Source of the DNA: Ophiosphaerella korrae
Lineage: Eukaryota; Ascomycota; Dothideomycetes; Pleosporales; Phaeosphaeriaceae
Length of the DNA stretch: 64,000 bases
Direction: 5' to 3'
Assembly (NCBI GenBank): GCA_028456385.1
Contig: JALNQF010000011.1
Location: forward strand, 472,203-536,202
This document shows, in pieces, positions 44,895-56,457 of the stretch. The number at the start of each line of letters is the position of its first letter. Positions within the stretch are counted from its first letter, which is position 1. Both the position numbers and the translations under genes were made by a program. The notes beneath the pieces were generated by a model that saw only the letters and a program-made list of their open reading frames with translations, was not told where the DNA came from and ran no database searches.

Positions 44895-46300
44895 ACAAGT
44901 CAGCAGATTGAACTATATTCACCTTTCATCTTATGAAATGTTCTATCTTGCATCATACCCAATTCCTCCTCAGCTACATGTCAAACGTATTTGATATACA
45001 AAGATCACTTGCTCATGCTAGCTGTGAGGGATCGATGGATGACGTAGTCAAGATGTATGATTGTATTGTGATGATCTCTCAACTAAGCTAGGCTAGTGCT
45101 ATATATAGTAAGGAGCTAGCGTCCTCAGTTGTGTCCCGTGACAGTCTCCACCCCTCCGGGTTGGAGAGACCTTGAGATACCCTTTCAAAATCAATCCAGT
45201 ATTGTCCCGCCGGAGTGCGAGCGTTTTTCAAAATTGCCCTTTGGGATGCTTTATGTTGCTTTCGAAACGGCAACAAGGCCGTAGTCCCCTTGGCCTAGCT
45301 CTTCAGGCTTACATCTCATTGATGGTGTCGTTGACGTAGTCGAAATCATGGGCGTCGCCAGGCTCTGTCTTGACCAGTACGTTGCTCATTTCTTAGGGAT
45401 CACTCGTGAGAGGGTTGGGTACCGGAGTTGGTACTGTATAGCGTCGGGGGTCGGGAACGTGATCATTGGTTGAGGCGTAACGAGCAAGCTGAGCAGCAAG
45501 TAAGGCATAGACAGGTTCCTGTGTGAGAGCAGCAGGCTGAGTGACGGGCTCCTGGGTGGGGGCAGCGGGCTCCATGACGGGCTCTTGAGTGGAGGTAGCG
45601 ATGGTGTAATAGAGAAGTGGAGGAAGGTAGGCGGGCTCTTGTAGGGGTTTATATATACGTGCCGGTGTGGGCAGCAGTGAGAGAGGGCGCGATTGATTGC
45701 GCGATTTTTTCGTTGCAGGTGAGAGAGATGAGAGTGAGGTGAGAGGATGAAAATGTCATGTAGATAGCCGGAGAGGCTTAAAGGATAACAAAGCGGCTGG
45801 TAATGGAGTGTATGTAGTATATAGAGTCGGATAATCTGTATTAGTGCCGTAGAAATGCGTGCGGGCCATAAAGCTCACTTATGCCTATAGGCGAGACCTC
45901 AGGGTGCATCCCTGTAGTTGTGGGGCTAGCGCCGCCGGAGTGACTTTGTCTTAGGACGTGTCAATAACAGTTGTACATGTGTTTCGTCATTGTAAGCAGT
46001 ATCCATGTGTCGCTAGTTTAACCTGTCTCTAAGACGGGGATTTCTCCGTCACCTAGGTAGTGACGGTGTGTGTTCGGGCTCCGTCAGAGGAGGCGTAGGG
46101 GTAGGCAAGTCAGGAATGAGTTCGGTCGCTGGCAACGGAGCAGATTGTAGGCTGACTAGTGCTATAACAGGCAGTTATAGAGCAGACTCAGCGTCCAGTA
46201 ATAGAGTGTGTAGTGCGTTAGCTAGTTGTCTGTCTTGTTCGATTTGCTTTGCTGCTCTCTTCTTCTTTTGCTGTAATTAGCGTTGTTCTTGTTTAGTAAG
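44895..46300 (-). other. Degenerate low-complexity region, possible old element
   Basis: Minus-strand frames include a 60-residue piece with repeated PTQEPV/LTQEPV units (45575-45393), a Lys/Gln-rich piece (QQKKKRAAKQIEQDRQL near 46260), and a 62-residue piece at 45276-45088 (RTPAGQYWIDFERV). Such pieces might be gag or a repeat-family protein, but I cannot match them. No LTR ends were found. Confidence 0.2.
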
Positions 46301-46804
46301 GGGAAATTGTTGGTTGTATTCGCGTCTTATCTCTTAGGCCGTTACAAGCTTGCCTATTGCGGCCAATTCAGGCAAGCTGTAGAAATGCTACAGCACATCG
46401 ACCATGGCCAGAAATGGAAATCCCCACAAAACCCTAAAATAGCATCCAGCCCCCCGCACATCACAGTTTACGCCATGATCAGGGATGCGAGCCGAGGGCA
46501 ACCGCCGATTTTGGGAGATTTGCTGATCCGTGGCGTACGAGCACTCTTGCACTTCGCTGCAGACTTGATCATTGCGGCATGCGCAAAATACTGAGGTTTC
46601 GCGCCTTCTCTGGCAATATCACAATAAAGCTACCTCCAGGAGGTGCCATTACTAAGGCTTGAGAGAAAATGAGCGTGCGTGTGCTCTTAATGATGGGAAC
46701 CAAATGTTGAAGTCAAAGGTGGCGGATCTCAATATTTCTTGCTGACATAGCTTGCTTCCATCACCCCGTCGTCGTCATATATCTAGCGCTGCGCCGCGTT
46801 CTCC

Positions 46805-48285
46805 ATGGCCCTGCGACCCAACTCTGCCTCGGCCAGCAATAACAGGCGCCAACCCACAGCTGAACCTCGAAAGAAGATGCCTATGGCGAAATTTACACAG
46901 CGCGCTGGCACTAAAGCTGAAGCCGAAGCCGAAGCCGAAGCCAACGAGCAAGCTCCCTCCCTCCGGGGACCGGCTCTCTGAGAAGAACTGCAAATATTAA
47001 ACTGGGAAGATATGGGCTCCACAGCCAACAATGTTCGGGCTCTCAAATGGAGTTCGTCACGGTTTTCTACAGAAACGGGAACAGAACGAACCCATCGCTC
47101 TTCTAACACCGCCGCCGTCTACCGGCGCAAGAATCTTGCAGCCGTCAACATCCACATAGACGCTAAGCCACCTGACTACATCCAAGCCGCTATTAGCCGC
47201 ATTATTAACGTCAAAGTCCTAAAGAAGCGCCAACCCAAACTCCACGCCATAGCCCAAGAACTCCGTAACGGCTGCATCGAAAATATTAGGGCTCAGGCTG
47301 GCGAGGATAACTATACTAATCCACTCTACACTGCCCTTAAAGCTCTAGGTCTCAAGAACCTCTGTACCCGCGAGAAAGCCGAGTGGTGAGGGGAGCTCAA
47401 GCCAGTAGCCCGCCAGCAGTCGCGTTTCAGTTCCAGCTTCATGTCTAGTATCCAGAAACTAGAGGTTGGCCACATCAAGGATCCACCACGGAAGCGCCAG
47501 CTGCAGTCTACCAGCAAGCTTCCTATATTCTCTGGACCCCTAGCGACCGGCTCATCTACTTATATGCCAGCCAGCGATTCCCAGGGGTCGAGCAGCATGT
47601 TTCCTCCGCCTCCCTCGGAATCCTCAATCAAACTCCTTGTCCTGATATCTCAATCAAAACCTCCCGTCCTAATATCTCAATAGGCATACAACTCACGGCT
47701 CTCATCTCTGCTCTATCGTCGCCAACTCTCGACAAGGTCAATGCTGAGACATTTCTTACATGGCTCCAGAACGAGATAGTGCAGTACGAGCCAAATAGGT
47801 CGCTTGAACCAATGCTGATATTAGTACCCGCTACACGCGCCTTAGATCTCGCATTCCCATTTGCTGCTGTTGAGGGCAAAGCCTACTCGACCGGCAAACA
47901 AATCTTCGAGGCAGAGAACCAAGCTTCGGTTTCTGGCGCTTGTGGACTTAAGATACAGCTTGATCTTGATAACCTGGTAGATTGCGGCGCAGCAGGTTCC
48001 GATACTTCGCCCACAACCTCAAACACCAAATCCAAACCCCCACTCTTCTTCACTATCTGCACCCAAGGCCCAGTCCACGAGCTCTGGGCCCACTGGACCG
48101 TTGTTGAATATGGTGTACGCATATTTAGATCGACGCTTTTAGACAGTTGTAATGCGCTGTCGCTAGAGCAGGGTGAGAACTTTATGGTTAAACTCAACAA
48201 TATCAGCCTTTGGGGTACAGGGCTATTTATGGAATCAGTAGTGGAGCGTCTAAGGATTGTAGTAGAGAAGGCAACAGTTGAGTAA
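46805..48285 (+). pseudogene. DUF7924 / PD-(D/E)XK nuclease-like protein, broken
   Basis: From ATG 46805 the reading has an Arg/Pro-rich start and an EA-repeat. TGA at 46979-46981 interrupts it (probable former Arg), then LREELQILNWED and YRRKNLAAVNIHI follow. TGA at 47387-47389 follows EW, probably a former Trp. A frame change near 47625 leads to IQLTALISALSS, ALDLAFPFAAVEGKAYSTGKQ and FEAENQASVSGACGLK. FTICTQGPVHELWAHW and NNISLWGTGLFMESV complete it. AFPFAVVEGKAYSTG is the signature of the fungal family I know as DUF7924. Its Asp (47845) ... Glu-Gly-Lys (47872-47880) reads as the D...ExK core of PD-(D/E)XK nucleases. Full-length layout kept, three lesions. Role unknown; members are common in fungal accessory DNA. 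Confidence 0.6.
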
Positions 48286-48417
48286 TTTTAGACCGAGTTC
48301 AGAACCAACAAACCCTCATACAATATGCAGCCGACAGAAATCTTTGTACTATCTAGTCCACAATTCCCTTCCTAGTCGATCTACGGCCGCCTTCAATCAG
48401 AACGAAGAAATACCATC

Positions 48418-48867
48418 TCACGAAAATGTCCATCCGCATCCTACCATTGAATCCGGAGACACTGTACCGCACCAAAGCCGGAGAAAGTATAGATCGAATC
48501 GTGAAGGAAGAATCAATCCTCCAGGGCAGCCTACGCCACGCGTACGGTTGAAGCTCTGTAAGATGATCAGGGACGTTGTGGCACGGTCCAATTTGTCTTT
48601 GTTTGATTGTGCGAGAGGGCCAACATTAAATATAACTGGTGTCCCCAGAAAATTCCCCAAAGCGACAGCAGAATTCACTTTCTCCAAGAATTCCTGACGG
48701 TTGGGTGGATAAAAGCATGGAATCAAGACATTGTTAGCACCAGCACAGCCGCCACTGCCATTAAGGCCTCGACCGACTACTGCACCAAAGGCTGGGATCA
48801 AGCTCGGAGTGATAGACATGGGAAGAATCACGGCCGCGGGAAGAATGAGAATAGTAGAAAAGCGCAT
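48418..48867 (-). CDS. Small secreted protein, fungal cysteine-containing family
   Basis: From ATG 48867, 149 residues. The N-terminus MRFSTILILPAAVILPMSI is a signal peptide. The core GANNVLIPCFYPPNRQEFLEKVN ... LIILQSFNRTRGVGCP fits a family of small secreted fungal proteins. There, C-x-GANNxLIPC-x-CPPxRxxFI opens the mature protein and LQNLNGxGVGCPA closes it. One of the usual cysteines is Tyr here (CFYPP). The last 30 residues after GVGCP do not fit the family and may be intron or divergent tail. No stop in the core. Role unknown, candidate effector. Confidence 0.5.
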   Translation of the reverse strand: MRFSTILILPAAVILPMSITPSLIPAFGAVVGRGLNGSGGCAGANNVLIPCFYPPNRQEFLEKVNSAVALGNFLGTPVIFNVGPLAQSNKDKLDRATTSLIILQSFNRTRGVGCPGGLILPSRFDLYFLRLWCGTVSPDSMVGCGWTFS

Positions 48868-48969
48868 TTCGGTCAGTGCCATGTAGCGATAAAGAAGGTT
48901 ATTCGTATACGTGAACACTCGCAGCTCTATATACAGCTATGCTGCAAGAGAACTAAATAGGGCCAGCGT

Positions 48970-49560
48970 GGTTGGCGTATTACGTGTCTACACCGTTGTA
49001 AGCCCTATTCTAGTATCCATTGGAAGAGACCTCGGGCGGTAGTTAGTGCCACCCAACACTTTTCCAAAATCATCTCTCAATCAGACCAATTTTTCTAATA
49101 AACGTCACTACTCTCCATAAAATCTTTTCTTGTCAGTCTACTTCTTATGAGCACATGAAGGAAGACCAGGCCGTTCATCTTTAGGTGAAAGTGCCTTTGG
49201 AGCGGAAAGTTCGATTCTGGATTGATGGGGCGAGCGTATCGCTAATAGGGTTGCTTCCTGGCTCTTATCTTCCGTGCAAAATGCCAAAACATGTTAACGA
49301 CGGGGATACTAGACTTAATACACCACACTTTCACCCGATTTTCACACAACTTTTCAGCCTTGTGAGGGCTGCTCTAGAGTTAAGCCATATCTAATACTAT
49401 ATCTATAACAGTTCCGGCCGAGTGGGATCTTTGTAATGGATGTATGGATGCCATTCTAAATTACTTTAGCTCATCAAGTGTCCCACTTAACTCAGGAATA
49501 AGCTTTCTGCGCATTAGATGCCACTTTGAGTTGGCTAGCTGCCAATGTAGGTTATGATTG
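48970..49560. other. Intergenic
   Basis: Only short frames; nothing recognised on either strand. Confidence 0.35.
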
Positions 49561-49574
49561 AATTTGTATTTCAG

Positions 49575-51300
49575 GAACGTCTTCAAATCCAATCAAGTCA
49601 CTTTCCGATCTTGGAATCAGATATATAGTGTTTGTCCCGTCTACCGTAACACCCTCAAAACATGTGCGAGGATCCAATTTACGGAAATTTTTATCATATA
49701 TCGGTATGCCGTCATGCTTTCTGATGTACTTTAATGCTAGTCGTTTTACCTCACTTACCTCACTTACCTCACGGGGATCGACTAAGAGACTGCGTTCTAT
49801 TCGCCAAGTCTTTTTTTCATAGATCTGAAAGTTGATAGTAACTTTCTTGGCGTCTATCCCTCGATTGGAATGTTGATCAGCGGAGATAAGGGTATCTATT
49901 ACTGGATAATCAACGTGATTAGTATTGTATAGGTGTATTTGAGTACGTCTTCTTACCTGTTTCCGTTTGACCTTTTTCTACTTCTCTCTTAGTTCTCAGT
50001 TGTAGGTTCCATGGCTCCCCCTAGATTAATTTAGGTGATCCATTTACCTTCTTTTTCCCTTCGGATCGCGCCTATACCTCTCGGCGGCCTAGGTTTCTTT
50101 CTAACCCGATTACTTTCATCTGGATTTAATGCGCTAGAAAGTACACCTCTCTCAGGCTGTGCCTTCTGAGTTTTACTCATGTTCAATTTCCGGCAGTCGT
50201 TTTCCTTGAATTTCTCATTCTCGGTTTGGCTTCGTCTCTTTTCCTCGGCTTGCTTCTGCTTCTCGGCCTGGCTCTGCTTCTCCATTTCCTCGACCTGCCT
50301 CTGCTCCTCCATTTCTTCGGCTTGCCTCCGCCTCTGTGTTTCTTCATCCTGCCTTTGCACCTCTTCTTCCTCCATTTTCCTATGCCTCTCCACCTCATCA
50401 GCATGTGTCTCTCCCTCTTGCTCCACTAGATGTTCCTGTCGCTGCTCGCCTTTTACTGGTTAATCAGCGTTATCCAGCAGGGTATGAGCTTGCTTATCTT
50501 CTTGTATCTGCTCTTCATTTTCAGGCTCTATTCTCTCGCCCAAATCGATTTGGATATCGAATAGTTCTTGCTCCATTTATATGCGTCTCCCCTCTCTAAC
50601 TTGCTGCTGTGTCTCTTGTTCTACTATCTTCATTCGCATCTCCATCTGCCTTTCTTGAACTAGCTAAGCAAGCAAGGCTTCTTCAGCTTGTCTTTTTTCG
50701 ACTAGTTGAGCAACCAAGATTTCTTCAGCTTCCCTTTGCTTGACTATTTGAGCAAGCCGGAGTTCCTTAGCTTCCCGTTGGACGGTTACTTGAGCAAGTC
50801 GGACTTCCTCAGTTTGCCTTTGCTCAGCTAGTTGAGTAAGCTGATTTTCTTCTGCCGATCTTTTTTGGTTCCGGCATTCCGCATCGTTTGGGCGGTCTAT
50901 CATGGAACTAACCTCTATGATATCTCTCGTCTCCTCTTCTGTTAATGCGTTAGCCGTAGAAAAAACCTAGCCATCTGTTGAATATAGTTTTCAAATGCTC
51001 TAGCGTCGTATTTGAAGTGTTGTGGTTTCCAGGCTTCTACTAGGGCGTTGTGAGCAATCTGTCTATCAGCAACCCCTTGAATTATGTTCAGGATATGTGT
51101 GTATTTAAATCCTAGTCGGTGAGTGTGAGTGGTGATCTCATATAAAGCTACTTTGTTAAGTTTCTAGTCTAGTTTCGCTTTAGAATAGCGCATGGTCATG
51201 ACCCAGAGCCGTCGGAGTGCTAAGTCTTCTCCCTCTAATGAACTTTTTTGCCTGAGAACAAATCTTGAATCGGATTTCTGGACTACGTATCTGTCTACCC
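49575..51300 (-). pseudogene. DUF3723-type fungal protein with long coiled coil, broken
   Basis: Minus-strand order: an N-terminal part near 51290-50950 (YVVQKSDSRFVLR, GEDLALRRLWVMTMRYS, HTHRLGFKYTHILN), then EAEEILVAQLVEKRQAEEALLA and an EERQ-rich coiled coil (50903-50664 and 50426-50200). After further linker comes INFQIYEKKTWRIERSLLVDP, LDPRTCFEGVTVDGTNTIYLIP and a TAA at about 49570. This is the layout of fungal DUF3723 proteins, many of which sit in repeated or transposon-rich DNA. Stops and frame changes occur between blocks. A 9-bp triplication (ACCTCACTT) at 49747-49772 gives SEVSEV in the protein. Confidence 0.6.
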
Positions 51301-51354
51301 TCTGATTTCCATCTCTAAACCCCCGAAGAAGGGACTAGAGCAAATCTATTCATA

Positions 51355-52425
51355 ACGTGGTTTACAAGCGAGCCGCGCACCCAACCAAGTTTGCGCATCT
51401 CATTGTATAATGGCTCCACGCTGTGCGCGTCAATTACCTTCAAACGAAGCAGATACTTAGTTTGCTATATGATCTATTGAATCAAGTCAAATTACAAGTA
51501 ATCGACGGGCAGCCAAAGTCTACAATGTTGCTGAATCAACACTGCGTGAAAGACGCGCTGGTGTCTCTGCCCGACGCGATTGCCAGCCCAACTCAAAGAG
51601 GCTCAGCCAGCTAGAGGAGGAGGTAATAGTCGATCACATCCTCAATCTAGATTCTCGTGTTTTTTCCAACTCTAGCTGCTGTACGTAAGATAGCTAATAA
51701 GCTACTCGCTCAGCGTGGAGGCAGCCCTATCGGCACCCACTGGGCGCGCAACTTTGTCAAGCATATAGACAGTCGTGCAATGTGTTTCAATCGCCTATAC
51801 GAGAGGCAGCGAGCCTTATATAAGGACCTAGGCGCTATAAGTAGCTGGTTCGAGCTGTTACAGCATACAAAAGCTCCGTACACCTACTCCAGCTACTCGA
51901 GCTCTACCAGAGGCTCCCTAGGTAGCTTGTACGCCGAGTAACGTACGTAAGCGCGTACGCCGGCATAACAGAATCGATTATCGCTGTAATTAATCAACCT
52001 AAAAAGGGAGCTTATAAAATAATACTAACAGCTGGGCTACTAAGTACCAAGAACGCTAATCTTATATGAGCTAATAAGGCAGCCAACAAGCATAGATTAC
52101 AGAAGAAGAAGCGTATTCGGAAGGATAGAACCTTGAAAGAAGGACAAGGATAGGATATAATTGCTTAGATAGAGGTTAGGCAGCAGGAAGGCCGTAAACA
52201 GCGTCGAGATAGAGAGGGCGCTGGCTAGAGTCGCCAGGCTCGCGCGTGCTATACGGGGTACAGAAAGACTGGGTACAACTCACGTACGTGTAAAAATGAT
52301 GCAGTAGATACTCCTTAGTTTGATATATCAATATATCTACGCTACTCTACTGCGTTGTTGAGTTGTACGCTCAAAGAGGTGCGCAAACTTGGTTGGATGC
52401 GCAGCTCGCTTGTGCCAAACCACGT
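51355..52425 (+). mobile_element. Pogo-family transposon, internally deleted, TA-bounded
   Basis: The left end ACGTGGTTTACAAGCGAGCC and the right end (inverse, ACGTGGTTTGGCACAAGCGA) are inverted repeats of about 45 bp with a few differences, and TA sits directly outside both (51353-51354, 52426-52427). The interior keeps the transposase N-terminus (SNEADT, VAESTLRERRAG, LEEEVIVDHILNLDSR) and the C-terminal tail (LQKKKRIRKDRT, GYRKTGYNSRTC). The DDE catalytic core between them is missing, so it is 1.07 kb instead of nearly 2 kb. It belongs to the same family as the fragment at 21466. Confidence 0.8.
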
Positions 52426-52429
52426 TAGC

Positions 52430-53010
52430 GTTGGTACTCTCATAGTTGATGTTTGAGGGGGTAGGCTGTATACCAGACCGATCCACTACTCTTACCTATG
52501 GAATCCTGCGCGACATATGGGCTTGTAATCGTCGCACTAGCCTATTCAACAAGGGAGACCCTGAGAAAGGCGAGTCTCAGGATTGCGCATCTCACCTGAC
52601 AAGTTCATTTAATACTAAATTTGGCTGCAATATTTAGTATTCTTCTAGTCATTACGAGTTGGTTTCTTTAAGTACAGCTTGAATCGGGTCTATATTGGTA
52701 AAGTTATCGCGTGTTGTAGCGCATTCTAACTCTACCTCAAACCCGGCGGCAATACATAAAAGCGCTTCGACGCTTCGATTCCAATCACTATGCCAATCCA
52801 GCCGAAGAAATGTATGTCGTCGCACCTCTTATTATACTGGGCGATCATTCTAACTTTGGCGGCGCAAAAGGATCAGGGTATCAGCAAAGTTAGGTGACGC
52901 GGTGAACGTCTACAAAATCAAAACGAGAGCTCCCGGGCAAATACTAAGGATAGTCGAGAATCAACGGAGCAAGAGGCATGTTTACGCCAGTTTCTATCAT
53001 TATCCAAGAT
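52430..53010. other. 5' flank of the nuclease-like gene
   Basis: No gene seen. A frame that opens at GTG 52902 is the upstream extension of the next gene and not a likely start. Confidence 0.35.
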
Positions 53011-53015
53011 CTAAT

Positions 53016-54569
53016 ATGACGAAGAATATTCCAAATTCCCGAGGAATCAAAAAACAAGCCGTCAAGGCAAAAAAGCTCACTCGAGACGCTGAGAATGCTG
53101 CATTGGTCTGGGTTCGCGAAGTCGAATCTCCTGCGCATTCTCGTCGCAAGCGCGCGCGACCTAACCATTGCGAGAGCCCGCACAAAGAATATCTAGGCAT
53201 ACTCAAGACCATAGAGAACAAGCGCATACGCACACCCTCGCCCCAAAACCCCGTCGACGCGTACTCGCCGGACTCCCTCGACGGGAACGACGACGCGCTC
53301 TGGGCCCGGCCGCCTTTGCCATCGCGCCCGCAGTCGCACTCGCCGCAGTCGCCGCAGACGCCGCAATCGCAGTTGGCATCCTCGCCCCGCTCTGCAAGAC
53401 CCAAGACAGTTACTTCATTGTGGGACGTTGGAAACGGCATTGTATACACAAACCTGCCAAATACAGCAGCTTTCCGGCACACACAACTCGGAACTATAGG
53501 GCTTACGCTCTTGGGGACACTAGAAGACGTGTCCGACGACCCTATATTCGCTGCGAGGTTAAAATTACAGCTAGCTGGTGCGGGTATTGAGAGGATTAAG
53601 CCCTACATGTTCGACCAATTAGATAGCTGGCCAATAGAGGAGCTACTATATGAGCTGCGCGCCGTGCAGACTACTAATATGCTGTCGCATCGCTGCACAA
53701 AGAATCAGGACCCTGAGAGCGAGTGGAACAATCGCGTACATACTAAAGTCCTAGAGCTGGCGCTAGGAAATGATGGCGTTAGTGTTGGATTTCGGAATAT
53801 GTAAGTTCTAATCTACTGCCTCGACTCGAGCTTTACTAAGTCACCACTATCCAGAACTAATACAAGAATTACGTCTGAATTCCGGCCCACACATTCCCCT
53901 GGCCTCACCACCGGCGAGATGGTCGACTACGCCATATTCCTCGAACCATCAGGCCCTGCTTATCATGTCATCTCATCTCTCACTAGCATATTATCTGAGT
54001 CTATCAACCACGTTAGCTATAAGAGTCTGCAGACGCAACCTATAGCTATATCAATCGAGAATAAAACCGAGAGTCGGACTGTAGAAGAAGCAAAGGTGCA
54101 GCTGGGCGTGTGGGTCGCGGCACAGGTAGCCCGGATTGAGGCGCTAATCCGGCAGGTCGCTGCACTGAAGGCGAATAAAGTCAGCTCGGATCCTATCAGC
54201 CCGGATCCTACAGCTCTTCCCTCACAAATTGTGTTTCCCCTCCTCCACGTCCGGTCCGAACCGTGGTCGCTCTTCTTTGCGCGCGTCTCTCCTGACACGT
54301 CGAGTTCGGACATCCGGAAACCTGCCTCGCATATCCAGACCTTCCATTCTATTCCCCTGGGAAATACAGTAAATACAGTACAGACGTATCGGCTAATAAA
54401 AAGCTCAAAGGTGCTGAGGGCGTGGATTGAGGAAGATTTCCGGAAATGGTGGGATAAGATTTTAGGGGTTAACGGGAGATTACTGCACGGGAAGCGCTTA
54501 GGCTTGTTGATGTGCGGGTTCTCTTCCGATAGGTGCTCCATGGCGCTGCGGCCCGTGAAGGCGTGGTGA
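53016..54569 (+). CDS. PD-(D/E)XK nuclease-like fungal protein (PDDEXK_12 type)
   Basis: Exons 53016-53800 and 53855-54569, 54-bp intron (GTAAGT...TCCAG), 499 residues. ATG 53016 is the first Met in frame. N-terminus: basic, with KKQAVKAKK and SRRKRARP, probable nuclear signals, then a Pro/Ser-rich linker. Next are ESEWNNRVHTKVLELAL and, across the splice, FRNI-TNTRI. MVDYAIFL with Asp286 and ISIENKT with Glu330-x-Lys332 give the D...ExK catalytic signature. EAKVQLGVWVAAQVARIEAL is the helix that follows in this family. C-terminus: VLRAWIEEDFRKWWDKIL. This pattern fits the fungal PDDEXK_12 domain as I remember it. No break is visible. Biological role unknown; it stands next to a pogo element and near two relics of other nuclease-like families. 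Confidence 0.75.
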
Positions 54570-54919
54570 AACGGCCGACAGATAGCAAGGATACCTTGCC
54601 ATCACAATGTGCACAAATATTAGCGCAAAGTTCTCATATGCTGAGGCGGCATCATACTCTGGCTGACAGTAGCAGGAGTAGCAGATTATTTCAAGACCTG
54701 TACTGTACCATGTACTGGAGCAAAGCTCAAAGAGGAAACGTGCAAGTCTGGAAAGAAACAGGGCGAAATCCCCACTTCTGGAGTGCTTTGTAATGTTTCT
54801 GGATGCAACCGACAGCCAAATCCTAAGCGGGAAATGCCCGGCGAAGTTTGTGATTTAAAAGCTATGGCTATGCTAACGATGTGCACAATGAATTACTGAA
54901 GTTGGCGCTTGTGGAAAGT

Positions 54920-55160
54920 CTTAAAATAGGTATATTGGGCTATTATTAAGTTTTCTAATTATTTTGTATATCTATTACTAAGATTTAACATAGTATTTTA
55001 TAACTTTTTATTATATTTGTAGAAGTACTACTTATTTACTAACTACGTTATAGTTACTTAAAATCTTAGTCTTAGTGTTTTTTAGTTCGCTAGTATTAAT
55101 GAGATGACTTAGGAGTATAAGTTATTAAGTTTTACTATAGGAAAAGAGCTAAGTGTCGCA
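54920..55160. repeat. AT-rich, RIP-like patch
   Basis: Composition shifts sharply to AT with many TAG/CTA/TTA triplets, as in the RIP-mutated elements. No terminal repeat or coding trace was found, so it is a remnant of unknown origin. Confidence 0.4.
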
Positions 55161-55402
55161 GAGTAGCTCGTTGAAGATGATTGAATGGATCTATTGATTC
55201 TACTAGCTATCACTTTGGTAGGGCTCTTATACTGAGAGCTCTCGGTGCTCGGTTCATCCCGGCGCTCACCGCTTCAGTGCTCTGAGTGCTCTCTGCGCAA
55301 CACTAAGTTAAGTATATAGGAGTTAAAGGCAGGAGACTACGCGATACATTGTTTTGCGTCCGTGCTGAAAAAGCTACTTTCGTAGTGAACCAAGAGCATA
55401 GG

Positions 55403-55880
55403 TGTCAGATGTGGCGCTGCCACATGGAGCTGAGCTGGGCTAATGAGATTCAGATGGCGATCGATTGAGTTATCGTACGAGTATCGTACACGTGATGCTC
55501 GTGCGCGCACGTGCGCACCACTAGCTAAGCAAGCCAGCCAATCAGCAGATTCCAGGAACACCCAGAATCTGTGGCGACGCACCAACTCAGCTGCGGCGCA
55601 TCCCTTTGACAGGAGAGCCACAATCGGGCAACGCGCCGGCTCAATAAAGGACAATCCTTCAGCATAAGAGTAATCAAAGAGCATCGCGAAGGTTATCATT
55701 AGGAGTCGACAGGCGGATGATAGACAGAGCAATCAACCAACTTAACTCCCACTCGAGTTCCACTCAATCTCATCAATCACTTGCAACCAATCATTGACTC
55801 ACTTATCACGAACAATTATCACATTCTTTCAATCCTATTCCAGTTCACATCTATCAACTTGTGACCTGTGAAATCTGACA
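55403..55880. repeat. Solo LTR with 5-bp target duplication
   Basis: Begins TGTCAGAT and ends ATCTGACA, an 8-bp inverted terminal repeat of LTR type. The flanks are ATAGG on the left (55398-55402) and ATAGG on the right (55881-55885). At 478 bp it has normal LTR size and contains CAATAAAGG, a possible polyadenylation signal, near 55645. No internal retroelement sequence follows, so this is a solo LTR left by recombination. Confidence 0.7.
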
Positions 55881-55922
55881 ATAGGATAAGGTTGGGGCTT
55901 AGCGTGGGCCCGAGCGCGCACA

Positions 55923-55975
55923 GGGCTATTGATTAGCCCGTTAACCGAAGGTAGAATCCAACAGGGCATGGGATA
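55923..55975. mobile_element. MITE, copy 3 (right end only)
   Basis: TTAACCGAAGGTAGAATCCA and then GGGCATGGGATA match the right arm of copy 1. The left arm and centre are absent. Confidence 0.6.
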
Positions 55976-55979
55976 GGGA

Positions 55980-56450
55980 ATAGACAGCTACTAATCTGCC
56001 CCTCCCCGCACATTTTAGACCAACGCGACGGCCTGCACTATGATCCGCATCTGGATCGCTCGCCCCGGACGTTCAGCCCGCGAAGTTGCCAGATGTGTTT
56101 ACCGTAAGCGCCAGGCTGCAGGGTACAACCATGAACAGGTTTTTGACGTGAATGAAAGGAGAAGTTGTGGTAGACTTACACGCCGCTCACTTCGACCGAA
56201 GGATGGAAGCCGTCTAACACCCATATCACTATTTCGATTATTCACTCAAGGGATACATGTCTGTTCGTAAAACCTCTGCATTTTCTGACAAATGAGCGTG
56301 AAAGATCAGAGTGCACTCTACCCCCCATTTCTCTCGATGCTCACAGACGCACTTCGTTACATGCACGCCAAAGAGAAGAAGGGCGTCCCTACCGACTCTC
56401 ATTGCCCCCAAACTCCGACCCCGTCTCTCGCGCTCGCTTCCATTCCTCCT
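55980..56450. other. Gap before the 136-residue gene
   Basis: A 76-residue plus-strand frame (56040-56270) has no motif. Otherwise nothing is seen. Confidence 0.35.
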
Positions 56451-56457
56451 TAATCCC

